Shown piece by piece: positions 6,496 to 11,028 of a stretch of 11,028 nucleotides of DNA. Position numbers and translations under genes: made by a program. The DNA lies in NCBI GenBank assembly GCA_035253645.1, contig DATFBW010000356.1:1-11028 (forward strand). Reading direction: 5' to 3'. Numbering within the stretch: position 1 is the stretch's first letter; every line of letters begins with the position of its first letter. Below the pieces are notes generated by a model. It was given only the letters and a program-made list of their open reading frames with translations. It was not told where the DNA came from and made no database searches. The stretch is from DASYRX01 sp035253645. Lineage in GTDB: Bacteria; Gemmatimonadota; Gemmatimonadetes; Gemmatimonadales; Gemmatimonadaceae.

Positions 6496-7725
6496 TCACG
6501 CTGCCTCCTCGGGCACGTCGCGCGCAGTTGTGCGCGGCGTGCGAGCCGGGTCGTACAAGGCCGTCCACGCATTGCTGCCGCCGTCGAGCAGCGTGTTGAT
6601 AATTTCGCCCGCGATGGTGGCGTGCGTCATTCCGGTCCCCGATTCGCCGGTCACGATGTAGACGCCGCGTTCGCCGGATGGGCTGTGTCCAATGAAAGGC
6701 AGGCGGTCGGCGGCTTCCATAATTCGGCCAGTCCACGCGTATTCCACCGGTCCGCTCGTTAGGTACCGCTCACGCATCCACGCTTCCAATCGCGCGAATC
6801 GGCTGCGCGCATTCTGCGGCGCGTCTCCCCGATGGTCCTCACCGCCCACTATGAGGTGGTTGTATTTGGCGTGTGGCGCTCCATGAAGGCGCACATAGTG
6901 GTAAGGGTCGCCGGAGTCCCAGACGAGCGCGCGTTCCACTTCCCCACGTGCGACACGCGACGTGATGACGTACGTCATATACGGCTCCTGCTTTATCGCC
7001 ATCGAGTGTCGCGCGGGAATCGGCACATTTGTGGCGATAACGGCAGCATCGGCCGTGACCGTATGCCGTCCCACGCTCACCCGCACGGGGACGCCTCCTG
7101 TTACGTCGTCCACCCGCGTCCATTCATAGATCTGACCGCCCAGGCGCGACACGCCGCGTGCTAATCCCAACACATAGGCGAGGGGATCGAGCTGTGCCTG
7201 ACGCGGGAACTTCAGACACTGCTGTTCAGGAAAGGAAGCGAACGGTTGATGGCAGACCAGCTCGACATCGTGCAGCCCCGCGTTCCGCGCTGCCGTGAGC
7301 TCTCGCTCGAGGAGTTTTTCGTCGTGGCCGGCCGCCAGCGTTAGGATTCCGTCCACTCTTTCGAAGCCACACGACAGGTTGAGCTCAGCGACCGTGTCGT
7401 CAATGCGGTCGATTGCCCAGCCGTGCGCGGTCGCTATGAGTCGTGTCGCGGCGGGACCATGTCGTTCGGCAAGGTCGAAATACCTGTCATCGACAGCGGT
7501 TACGAGATGGGCGCTGCTCCTCGCAGTCATCGCCGCGCCGACTTTTCCCTCGTCGATCACGATGACTTTCCGGCCCACCTGGGCGAGGCGTAACGCGACA
7601 CTCAAGCCGGCGACGCCGGCCCCGATCACGCACACATCGACGCGCGCGTCGCGCAGCAACGGAGGGTAATACTGTCCCGGCGCGATCGCTGTCCACAGCG
7701 ATTGATCGTCAAAACTCGAGCGCAT
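6496..7725 (-). CDS. FAD-dependent oxidoreductase, DAO/glycine-oxidase family, without Rieske domain
   Basis: About 409 residues. A dinucleotide-binding motif near the N-terminus (VDVCVIGAGVAGLSVALRLA) with the acidic end VIVIDEG defines the FAD site, preceded by a SLWTAIAPGQYYPPL segment typical of the family. The C-terminal GxG segment (YIVTGESGTGMTHATIAGEII) closes the FAD pocket. The tail WTALYDPARTP is where related proteins such as YhfW usually continue into a Rieske [2Fe-2S] domain; here the protein stops about 15 residues later and no CxH...CxxH pair follows in the next gene. Substrate is unknown; the fold suggests oxidation of an amine or amino acid. I chose the ATG at 7725; an in-frame TTG at 7746 would add seven residues. 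Neither start has a strong Shine-Dalgarno. The single-TM gene follows after 3 nt. Confidence 0.83.
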   Translation of the reverse strand: MRSSFDDQSLWTAIAPGQYYPPLLRDARVDVCVIGAGVAGLSVALRLAQVGRKVIVIDEGKVGAAMTARSSAHLVTAVDDRYFDLAERHGPAATRLIATAHGWAIDRIDDTVAELNLSCGFERVDGILTLAAGHDEKLLERELTAARNAGLHDVELVCHQPFASFPEQQCLKFPRQAQLDPLAYVLGLARGVSRLGGQIYEWTRVDDVTGGVPVRVSVGRHTVTADAAVIATNVPIPARHSMAIKQEPYMTYVITSRVARGEVERALVWDSGDPYHYVRLHGAPHAKYNHLIVGGEDHRGDAPQNARSRFARLEAWMRERYLTSGPVEYAWTGRIMEAADRLPFIGHSPSGERGVYIVTGESGTGMTHATIAGEIINTLLDGGSNAWTALYDPARTPRTTARDVPEEAA

Positions 7726-7750
7726 TGCGATGTTCGCAAACCACAATGAG

Positions 7751-7772
7751 AAAGGGCCGCATAGCGGCCCTC
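7751..7772 (-). terminator. Intrinsic terminator of the PadR-VOC-DUF1579-YdeI unit
   Basis: On the minus strand AGGGCCGC and GCGGCCCT form an 8-bp GC-rich stem (7771-7764 with 7760-7753) around a 3-nt TAT loop, followed by TTTCTC. It lies about 34 nt after the YdeI-like stop codon and just before the FAD oxidoreductase gene, so it separates two transcription units on the same strand. Confidence 0.72.
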
Positions 7773-7804
7773 ATCAATCGCAACGTGCGTACCGACCTAA
7801 CGGC

Positions 7805-8398
7805 TCACTTCGCTCGGTCGTACTTCCAGTTCCGCGTCTTTCCCTCGGCTAGCCATTCGATCGCGGTATTGAGCCGCTGGGCGCGCGTCGCATCCTGCTT
7901 GGCGTCGGTGATCCATTCGACGTATTCATTGCGCTGCGATTGATTGAAGCCGGCAAACGTCGAGTTTGCTTTCGCATTTGCCTTGAGGGCCTTGGCAAAA
8001 TCGCTGGGGACGGGCAAGGCTGCGGCGACCTTGGCCCGCGCCTTCTGCGGAAGTTTTGTGTCCGTCTCGTTGAGCCGCACCGCTTCCTTGATGCACGCAA
8101 GGATGACACGCTCCGCAGGGAGATCGGCCACCGACGTTAGGCGTGCTGCGCCCATGCCGAAGTCGCGACACTCCCCCTCGAGCAGCTGCGCCTTCCAAAA
8201 GCCGAGGGTGACATGCTGTTTGAAGGCCGCCATCTGGCCGACGATGCCCTTGTACTCGAAGAAGGGGACGCTCCATTTGATGGTCTCCTCGATGTCGGGA
8301 CACGCCTGGTGAAAGAGCGTTCGAATCTTCGTTAGGATAGGCTGGGCGAAACTGGCTGATTTCGCGATGTAGGCATCGACCTCTTTGGACTTTGGCAT
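7805..8398 (-). CDS. YdeI-like protein (DUF1801 plus YdeI/OmpD-associated C-terminal domain)
   Basis: 197 residues. The first part (about 15-110) is a DUF1801 domain: PILTKIRTLFHQACPDIEETIKWSVPFFEYKG and AAFKQHVTLGFWK are characteristic. The C-terminal part (about 128-190) is the YdeI/OmpD-associated segment with FAGFNQSQRNEYVEWITDAK and TRAQRLNTAIEWLAEGK. The protein is soluble, with no signal peptide. The family has been linked loosely to stress and antimicrobial peptide resistance, but the molecular activity is unknown. ATG at 8398 lies 2 nt after the TAG of the DUF1579 gene, with GAGG 5 nt upstream, so it is in the same operon. It is the last gene before the terminator at 7751-7772. Two CCTAACG words lie inside, read as Leu-Thr in both. 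Confidence 0.86.
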   Translation of the reverse strand: MPKSKEVDAYIAKSASFAQPILTKIRTLFHQACPDIEETIKWSVPFFEYKGIVGQMAAFKQHVTLGFWKAQLLEGECRDFGMGAARLTSVADLPAERVILACIKEAVRLNETDTKLPQKARAKVAAALPVPSDFAKALKANAKANSTFAGFNQSQRNEYVEWITDAKQDATRAQRLNTAIEWLAEGKTRNWKYDRAK

Positions 8399-8400
8399 GC

Positions 8401-8991
8401 CTACCTCGCGCGCGTCGCGACGATCGTCCCGCGCACCTGCTCAGCGCCGCTGGGCGCGATCTCGGTCATCGTCACGGTATAGGAGTCACGACTCTGGAAG
8501 TCTATCGCCCACCGAACGCGCACCTTGCCCTGACCAGGATTCGCGTCATCGCCTTCGTACGTTAGGCGATTAGCTCCGCTGTCGAAGCTCGCGTCCATCC
8601 GGTCGATCTGCGTTCCGAGGTTGTCGATCCACGCCGACGTGTATTTGCGCATGACATTGTCATAGCCATGGATCCCGATCCATTCGAACGGCTGGCCGGC
8701 GAACGTGGTGCGGCTCTCCTCCACCAGGAATCGGCCACCCATGAGCAACTTGTATTCGGTTTCGCCGGCTGCGCTTTGTCCGTCGCTTGCGTCACCAAAT
8801 GTGATTCGGAAGGTCCAGCGGCCCACGAGTGGTGCCAGCCGCTCGTGCGCGGGTCCCGGCTCACCGCGCCGGCGCCATTCGGCGATCTGCGCCGCGGTTG
8901 GCTGCCGCTCCTGACCGATGGCCTGCTGCGGGATCGTGGCGCTCAGCAGCGTTAGGCACGCTGCAAGGACGGAAGGGCTTCGGGCTACCAT
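8401..8991 (-). CDS. Exported DUF1579 family protein
   Basis: 196 residues. Residues 1-27 form a signal peptide (MVARSPSVLAACLTLL then SATIPQQAIGQ), so the product is exported, probably to the periplasm. From about 46 onward it matches DUF1579: GPAHERLAPLVGRWTFRITF, then GETEYKLLMGGRFLVEE, FEWIGIHGYDNVMRKYTSAWID and VTMTEIAPSGAEQVRGTIVATR. The domain is a small beta-barrel of unknown ligand. The ATG overlaps the stop codon of the VOC gene by 7 nt, with AGGAG about 5-6 nt upstream, so translation is likely coupled. Two CCTAACG words occur, one inside the signal peptide (Leu-Thr of CLTLL). Confidence 0.87.
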   Translation of the reverse strand: MVARSPSVLAACLTLLSATIPQQAIGQERQPTAAQIAEWRRRGEPGPAHERLAPLVGRWTFRITFGDASDGQSAAGETEYKLLMGGRFLVEESRTTFAGQPFEWIGIHGYDNVMRKYTSAWIDNLGTQIDRMDASFDSGANRLTYEGDDANPGQGKVRVRWAIDFQSRDSYTVTMTEIAPSGAEQVRGTIVATRAR

Positions 8992-9455
8992 GGGTGCTCC
9001 TTGGCGTAATCACGTGCGCGTTGTTGTTGCTGTTGCGGGGAGAGGTCTTCCAACCGGCTGGCGATCGACCACCGGTGACCGAATGGATCGATCAGGATCC
9101 CGTACCGATCGCCCCAGAAACAGTCCTGCACGGGGAAAATGGGAGACGCCCCCGCATCGACGGCGCGATCGAAGAGCTCGTCCACGTTCTCGACATAGAG
9201 GTGCAGGGTCACCGACGACCCACCTAACGACTCGGGCGAAGTGGGCGAGTGAGGAAACTCATCCACCACAAAAAACCGTGAATCCCCCAGCAGCAGCTCC
9301 GAATGCATGATGTGCTCCCCATCAGGGGCCGGGGTCCGCAACAGCTCGTGTGCTCCGAACGCCCTCGTGTACCACTCGATCGCGCGAGCGACGCCACGCA
9401 CGACGAGGTGTGGCGTGATGGTATGAAAGTCTTCCGGAACGCGTGACGTGCTCAT
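8985..9455 (-). CDS. VOC superfamily protein, PhnB/glyoxalase-like
   Basis: 156 residues with the two babab modules of the vicinal oxygen chelate superfamily: ITPHLVVRGVARAIEWYTRAF at the start of the first, HIMHSELLLGDSRFFVVDEFP in its second half, VTLHLYVENVDELFDRAVDAGA in the second module, and FWGDRYGILIDPFGHRWSIA (113-132) at the end. These are the markers of the PhnB-like group, which covers isomerases, dioxygenases and antibiotic-binding proteins, so the reaction cannot be given. A short poly-Gln run (SPQQQQQRARD) lies near the C-terminus. The ATG overlaps the TGA of the PadR gene (ATGA), and its end overlaps the DUF1579 start. As the first enzyme gene after the regulator, it may act on the compound to which the regulator responds; this is inference. 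Confidence 0.88.
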   Translation of the reverse strand: MSTSRVPEDFHTITPHLVVRGVARAIEWYTRAFGAHELLRTPAPDGEHIMHSELLLGDSRFFVVDEFPHSPTSPESLGGSSVTLHLYVENVDELFDRAVDAGASPIFPVQDCFWGDRYGILIDPFGHRWSIASRLEDLSPQQQQQRARDYAKEHPW

Positions 9456-9811
9456 CGTGTCCCCCGCCGGTTGCGGCCGAGCAGCTTGCGCTGCGCCGCG
9501 GCGTCGACCAACGCCGCCAGGCGCGCCGCTTCGGCCCGAGCCGTAGCCAAACCCAGCGGCGTTAGGCGATAGTAGCGGCGCCGCTCATCGTCATGCTCGG
9601 AATCCAGTTTGAGGGGCAGCTCCTCGATGTATCCATCCACCGCCATGCGCTGGATGGAGCGGTACAGTGTCCCGGGTCCCAGTCGCAGCTGTCCGCCCGT
9701 CAGGGCGTCGACCTCCTGCATGATGCCATAGCCGTGGGAGTCGCCGTCGGCCAGCGCCAGCATGATGTGAAACACCGCGGGCGTCAGCGGGAGAGCATCC
9801 GCCGCGTCCAT
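9452..9811 (-). CDS. PadR family transcriptional regulator
   Basis: About 119 residues from the chosen start. It has a winged helix-turn-helix of the PadR type: LPLTPAVFHIMLALADGDSHGYGIMQEV, then LRLGPGTLYRSIQRM, then the wing with RRRYYRLTPLGL, and a short C-terminal dimerisation helix. PadR proteins usually repress their own operon and are released by a small ligand such as a phenolic acid or drug. I favour the ATG at 9811 because the promoter at 9876-9903 would start transcription near 9869 and GGTGG lies 8 nt upstream. An in-frame ATG at 9853 would add 14 residues but leave almost no leader and no Shine-Dalgarno. It heads a four-gene unit, overlapping the VOC gene by 4 nt, and diverges from the 65-residue gene on the plus strand. 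Confidence 0.87.
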   Translation of the reverse strand: MDAADALPLTPAVFHIMLALADGDSHGYGIMQEVDALTGGQLRLGPGTLYRSIQRMAVDGYIEELPLKLDSEHDDERRRYYRLTPLGLATARAEAARLAALVDAAAQRKLLGRNRRGTR

Positions 9812-9857
9812 CTGAGGGGCCACCGAACGACGCTCCGCTTTGATTATAACCATAATG

Positions 9858-9865
9858 GATATATC
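9858..9865. promoter_or_regulatory. Palindrome GATATATC near +1, candidate PadR operator
   Basis: GATATATC is a perfect 8-bp palindrome just downstream of the predicted start of transcription of the PadR operon. A further short symmetry, TTAT-AACC-ATAA, is at 9844-9855. PadR proteins often bind AT-rich inverted repeats at their own promoters, so this is the most likely autorepression site. It lies in the shared gap with the divergent gene. Confidence 0.4.
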
Positions 9866-9875
9866 GGATGTGGGA

Positions 9876-9903
9876 ATAGTATAGGTATCCCCCGCGCTGT
9901 CAA
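9876..9903 (-). promoter_or_regulatory. Promoter of the PadR operon
   Basis: On the minus strand a perfect -35 element TTGACA (9903-9898) is followed after 16 nt by TACTAT (9881-9876), which keeps the key -10 positions. This is the best sigma-70-type promoter in the window. Its start point would be near 9869, upstream of both possible PadR starts. Confidence 0.55.
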
Positions 9904-9954
9904 GCTCGAATCCGCGGCGCCGCCGAGGAACGCCTCCTGCAGAACGGAGCTCCC

Positions 9955-10152
9955 ATGAGGAAACCCACGCCCGAAGAGATGCAGCAGGCCAGAGACGCGG
10001 CCGAGGCGGCCAGGAAGCGAGTTGAACGGCTCCCGGAGGCAGACAACCCTGTCGACGAGGCCGCCGTCGAATCGTTCCCGGCGAGCGATCCGCCGTCGTT
10101 TACGCCGACGCATCTCGGTGACCCGGAGCCTGCCAAGGACGACCAAAAGTAA
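9955..10152 (+). CDS. Small acidic protein with SFPASDPP motif
   Basis: 65 residues. The first half is a charged helix (PTPEEMQQARDAAEAARKRVERL) and the second carries the motif VDEAAVESFPASDPPSFTPTHLG. The ESFPASDPP core recurs in small uncharacterised proteins of many bacteria; I know of no established function. No signal peptide, membrane segment or cysteine is seen, so it is probably a soluble, partly disordered cytoplasmic protein. The ATG at 9955 is preceded by GGAG at 5 nt spacing. It diverges from the PadR operon across a gap of about 100-140 bp, so both might respond to the same regulator, though no plus-strand promoter is obvious. The TAA at 10150-10152 is followed directly by a strong hairpin. 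Confidence 0.8.
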   Translation: MRKPTPEEMQQARDAAEAARKRVERLPEADNPVDEAAVESFPASDPPSFTPTHLGDPEPAKDDQK

Positions 10153-10190
10153 GGGAGCCTAACGGGGCTCGCCTCCGCGTTAGGCATCCC
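10153..10190 (+). terminator. Hairpin built from an inverted pair of GCCTAACG words
   Basis: Immediately after the stop codon, GGGA-GCCTAACG (10153-10164) pairs with CGTTAGGC-A-TCCC (10178-10190), a 12-bp stem with one bulged A around a 13-nt loop. No T-run follows, so if it ends transcription it does so without the classical U tract, or it protects the RNA 3' end. The arrangement resembles the paired uptake sequences that act as terminators in Neisseria and Haemophilus. Confidence 0.5.
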
Positions 10191-10357
10191 GCTGCGGCGT
10201 GCCGGTGCTGCACGCGCGGGCAGGGCGGCTGCGCCCACGTTCCAGGTGCCGCGTTCGGGGCACGCTGAACTTTACGTTTGCAGTCTCGTGCTCGTCCTGT
10301 CCTGGATCGGGCCGTGTGCGCCGGGGCTCCGGCCAACGGTCACTTCTTGGAGGAAGG
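10191..10357. other. Intergenic region before the DUF2167 gene
   Basis: This GC-rich stretch of about 167 bp lies between the hairpin and the DUF2167 start. I see no second gene, RNA or repeat. It should contain the promoter of the DUF2167 gene, but no convincing -35/-10 pair stands out by eye. Confidence 0.4.
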
Positions 10358-11028
10358 ATGCGCGCATTTACGTGGCGACATATCGCGTTCCTTGGTTGCC
10401 TTCTGGGCGTCCCGACGGCGGCCATGAACGCGCAGCAAACGGCAGCGGAAAAGTTTTCCGAGATCGCGTGGGAGAAAGGCCCCGCCGTCGGTTCACTCGG
10501 CAACGAAGCGACCGTGCGCATCACGGACGGGTGCACGTTCACCGGCGTCGAAGGAACCCGGAAATTTCTGACGCTCACGCAGAACCCGTGGAGCGGGGAC
10601 GAACGCGGCACGGCGCTCTGTCAAATCGTTAGGCAGAGCGGCGATTCGGCCCAGTGGTTTGCGATCTTCGAGTTCGACGGCAGCGGTTACGTCAAAGACG
10701 ACGAGAAAGCCGAGCTGGATGCCGACAAGATGCTGGCCTCGCTGCGGCGCGGAAATGAAGCGGCCAACAAGACGCGGAAAGAGCGCGGATGGGGGACGTT
10801 GGAGCTCGTCGGCTGGGAAAAGGCGCCGTTTTACGATCCGGCGACGAACAACCTCACGTGGGCCATGCGCGTGCGGGCTGACGACGGCGGCGAGTCCATC
10901 AATCATTCCGTACGCCTGCTCGGGCGCCGCGGCGTCATGAAAGTGGATCTGGTCGTCGCCCCTGAGAACTACTCGGAATCGCTGACAGGCTTCACCGCGC
11001 TCATCGCCGACCATGAATACAACAGCGG
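10358..11028 (+). CDS. Exported DUF2167 family protein, C-terminal end beyond the window
   Basis: The frame is open for 223 codons to the right edge. It begins MRAFTWRHIAFLGCLLGVP with a signal peptide of about 25 residues, then matches DUF2167 in order: IAWEKGPAVGSLGNEATVRI, the KFLTLTQNPWSGDE segment, WFAIFEFDGSGYVKDDEKAELDADKMLASL, GWGTLELVGWEKAPFYDPATNNLTWAM and SVRLLGRRGVMKVDLVV. Family members usually continue past this point with a C-terminal membrane anchor that is not visible here. The function is unknown; an exported, membrane-associated role is expected. The start is well supported by GGAGGAAGG directly upstream. A CCTAACG word at 10627-10634 is read as Val-Arg-Gln. The gene has the same orientation as the 65-residue gene but is separated from it by a hairpin and about 205 bp. 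Confidence 0.87.
   Translation, partial: MRAFTWRHIAFLGCLLGVPTAAMNAQQTAAEKFSEIAWEKGPAVGSLGNEATVRITDGCTFTGVEGTRKFLTLTQNPWSGDERGTALCQIVRQSGDSAQWFAIFEFDGSGYVKDDEKAELDADKMLASLRRGNEAANKTRKERGWGTLELVGWEKAPFYDPATNNLTWAMRVRADDGGESINHSVRLLGRRGVMKVDLVVAPENYSESLTGFTALIADHEYNS

Larger units (their letters stand above)
290..10634. repeat. Dispersed short word CCTAACG / CGTTAGG, 24 exact copies
   Basis: Exact copies read CCTAACG on the plus strand within 365-372, 881-888, 1211-1218, 1538-1545, 2095-2102, 2447-2454, 3534-3541, 4065-4072, 7796-7802, 9223-9229 and 10157-10164. They read CGTTAGG within 290-297, 3923-3930, 4635-4641, 5972-5978, 6757-6763, 7339-7345, 8135-8142, 8330-8336, 8560-8567, 8950-8957, 9560-9567, 10178-10185 and 10627-10634. 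Seventeen extend to GCCTAACG; the base before CCTAACG is G in 17, A in 4, T in 2 and C in 1. One-mismatch versions occur at 2638, 2801, 3037 and 3051. By composition about 1.4 seven-mers are expected on both strands. About 30% of copies lie in the roughly 10% of the window that is non-coding. The copies are dispersed single words, not tandem units. Uptake-sequence-like function is an inference. Confidence 0.9.

Noticed and set aside
9021..9036. GTT/CAA trinucleotide run as a microsatellite
   Set aside because: It is only five Gln codons in the VOC gene, too short to call a repeat element.
290..10634. Integron attC sites, because GCCTAAC and GTTAGGC fit the RYYYAAC and GTTRRRY core consensus
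   Set aside because: Most copies are single and lie inside ordinary genes; only 10157-10185 has the right order and its 29 bp is too short for a typical attC, lacking the second box pair. No integrase or cassette structure is present.
290..10634. Telomere-like CCCTAA repeats
   Set aside because: The copies are dispersed and never tandem, and the C at the first position occurs in only one copy.
10493..11014. Minus-strand frame of 173 codons opposite the DUF2167 gene
   Set aside because: The plus strand encodes a signal peptide and the ordered DUF2167 motifs with a strong ribosome binding site; the antisense frame has neither.

Overview
The window is about 11 kb of GC-rich bacterial chromosome, roughly 60-65% G+C by eye. 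It is densely packed, with short gene spacings and several stop/start overlaps. Nothing in it fixes the taxon. The gene mix (PadR regulator, DUF1579, DUF2167, DUF421, a glycoside hydrolase-RmlD fusion) would fit a soil or sediment bacterium such as a Gemmatimonadota member, but that is a low-confidence guess. I see no rRNA, tRNA, CRISPR array, transposase, integrase or phage gene.

Layout, left to right. (1) At 1-183, minus strand, is the start of a Ser/Gly/Arg-rich low-complexity protein cut off by the window edge. (2) From 386 to 5291, minus strand, are three carbohydrate genes: a family-1-like glycosidase (4092-5291), a glycosyltransferase (2584-3855), and a two-domain protein joining a second family-1-like glycosidase to an RmlD-type sugar-nucleotide reductase (386-2587). 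The last two are coupled by a GTGA overlap. This looks like part of a cell-surface polysaccharide locus. (3) From 5479 to 7725, minus strand, are a DAO-type FAD oxidoreductase without the Rieske domain common in its closest relatives, an unrecognised single-TM protein and a DUF421 (YetF-like) membrane protein. (4) From 7751 to 9903, minus strand, is a self-contained transcription unit: a good promoter, a palindrome that may be the operator, PadR regulator, VOC/PhnB-like protein, exported DUF1579 protein, YdeI-like protein, then an intrinsic terminator. (5) On the plus strand, diverging from the PadR unit, are a 65-residue SFPASDPP-motif protein (9955-10152) followed by a long hairpin, and an exported DUF2167 protein (10358 to the right edge, incomplete).

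The strongest signal not explained by genes is a short word, CCTAACG (complement CGTTAGG), usually as GCCTAACG. I count 24 exact 7-mer copies, where about 1.4 are expected by composition; 17 of them extend to the 8-mer. Copies lie in nearly every gene and are concentrated in intergenic gaps, where three inverted pairs occur. One pair forms a hairpin right after a stop codon and another copy supplies a gene's stop codon. Inside genes the word is read in several frames, giving Leu-Thr, Leu-Gly or Val-Arg and using Leu codons TTA/CTA and Arg AGG that are normally rare in GC-rich genomes. The conservation is therefore of DNA, not protein. This resembles the DNA uptake sequences of Neisseria and Pasteurellaceae in density, hairpin pairing and indifference to reading frame, but its function here is unknown.
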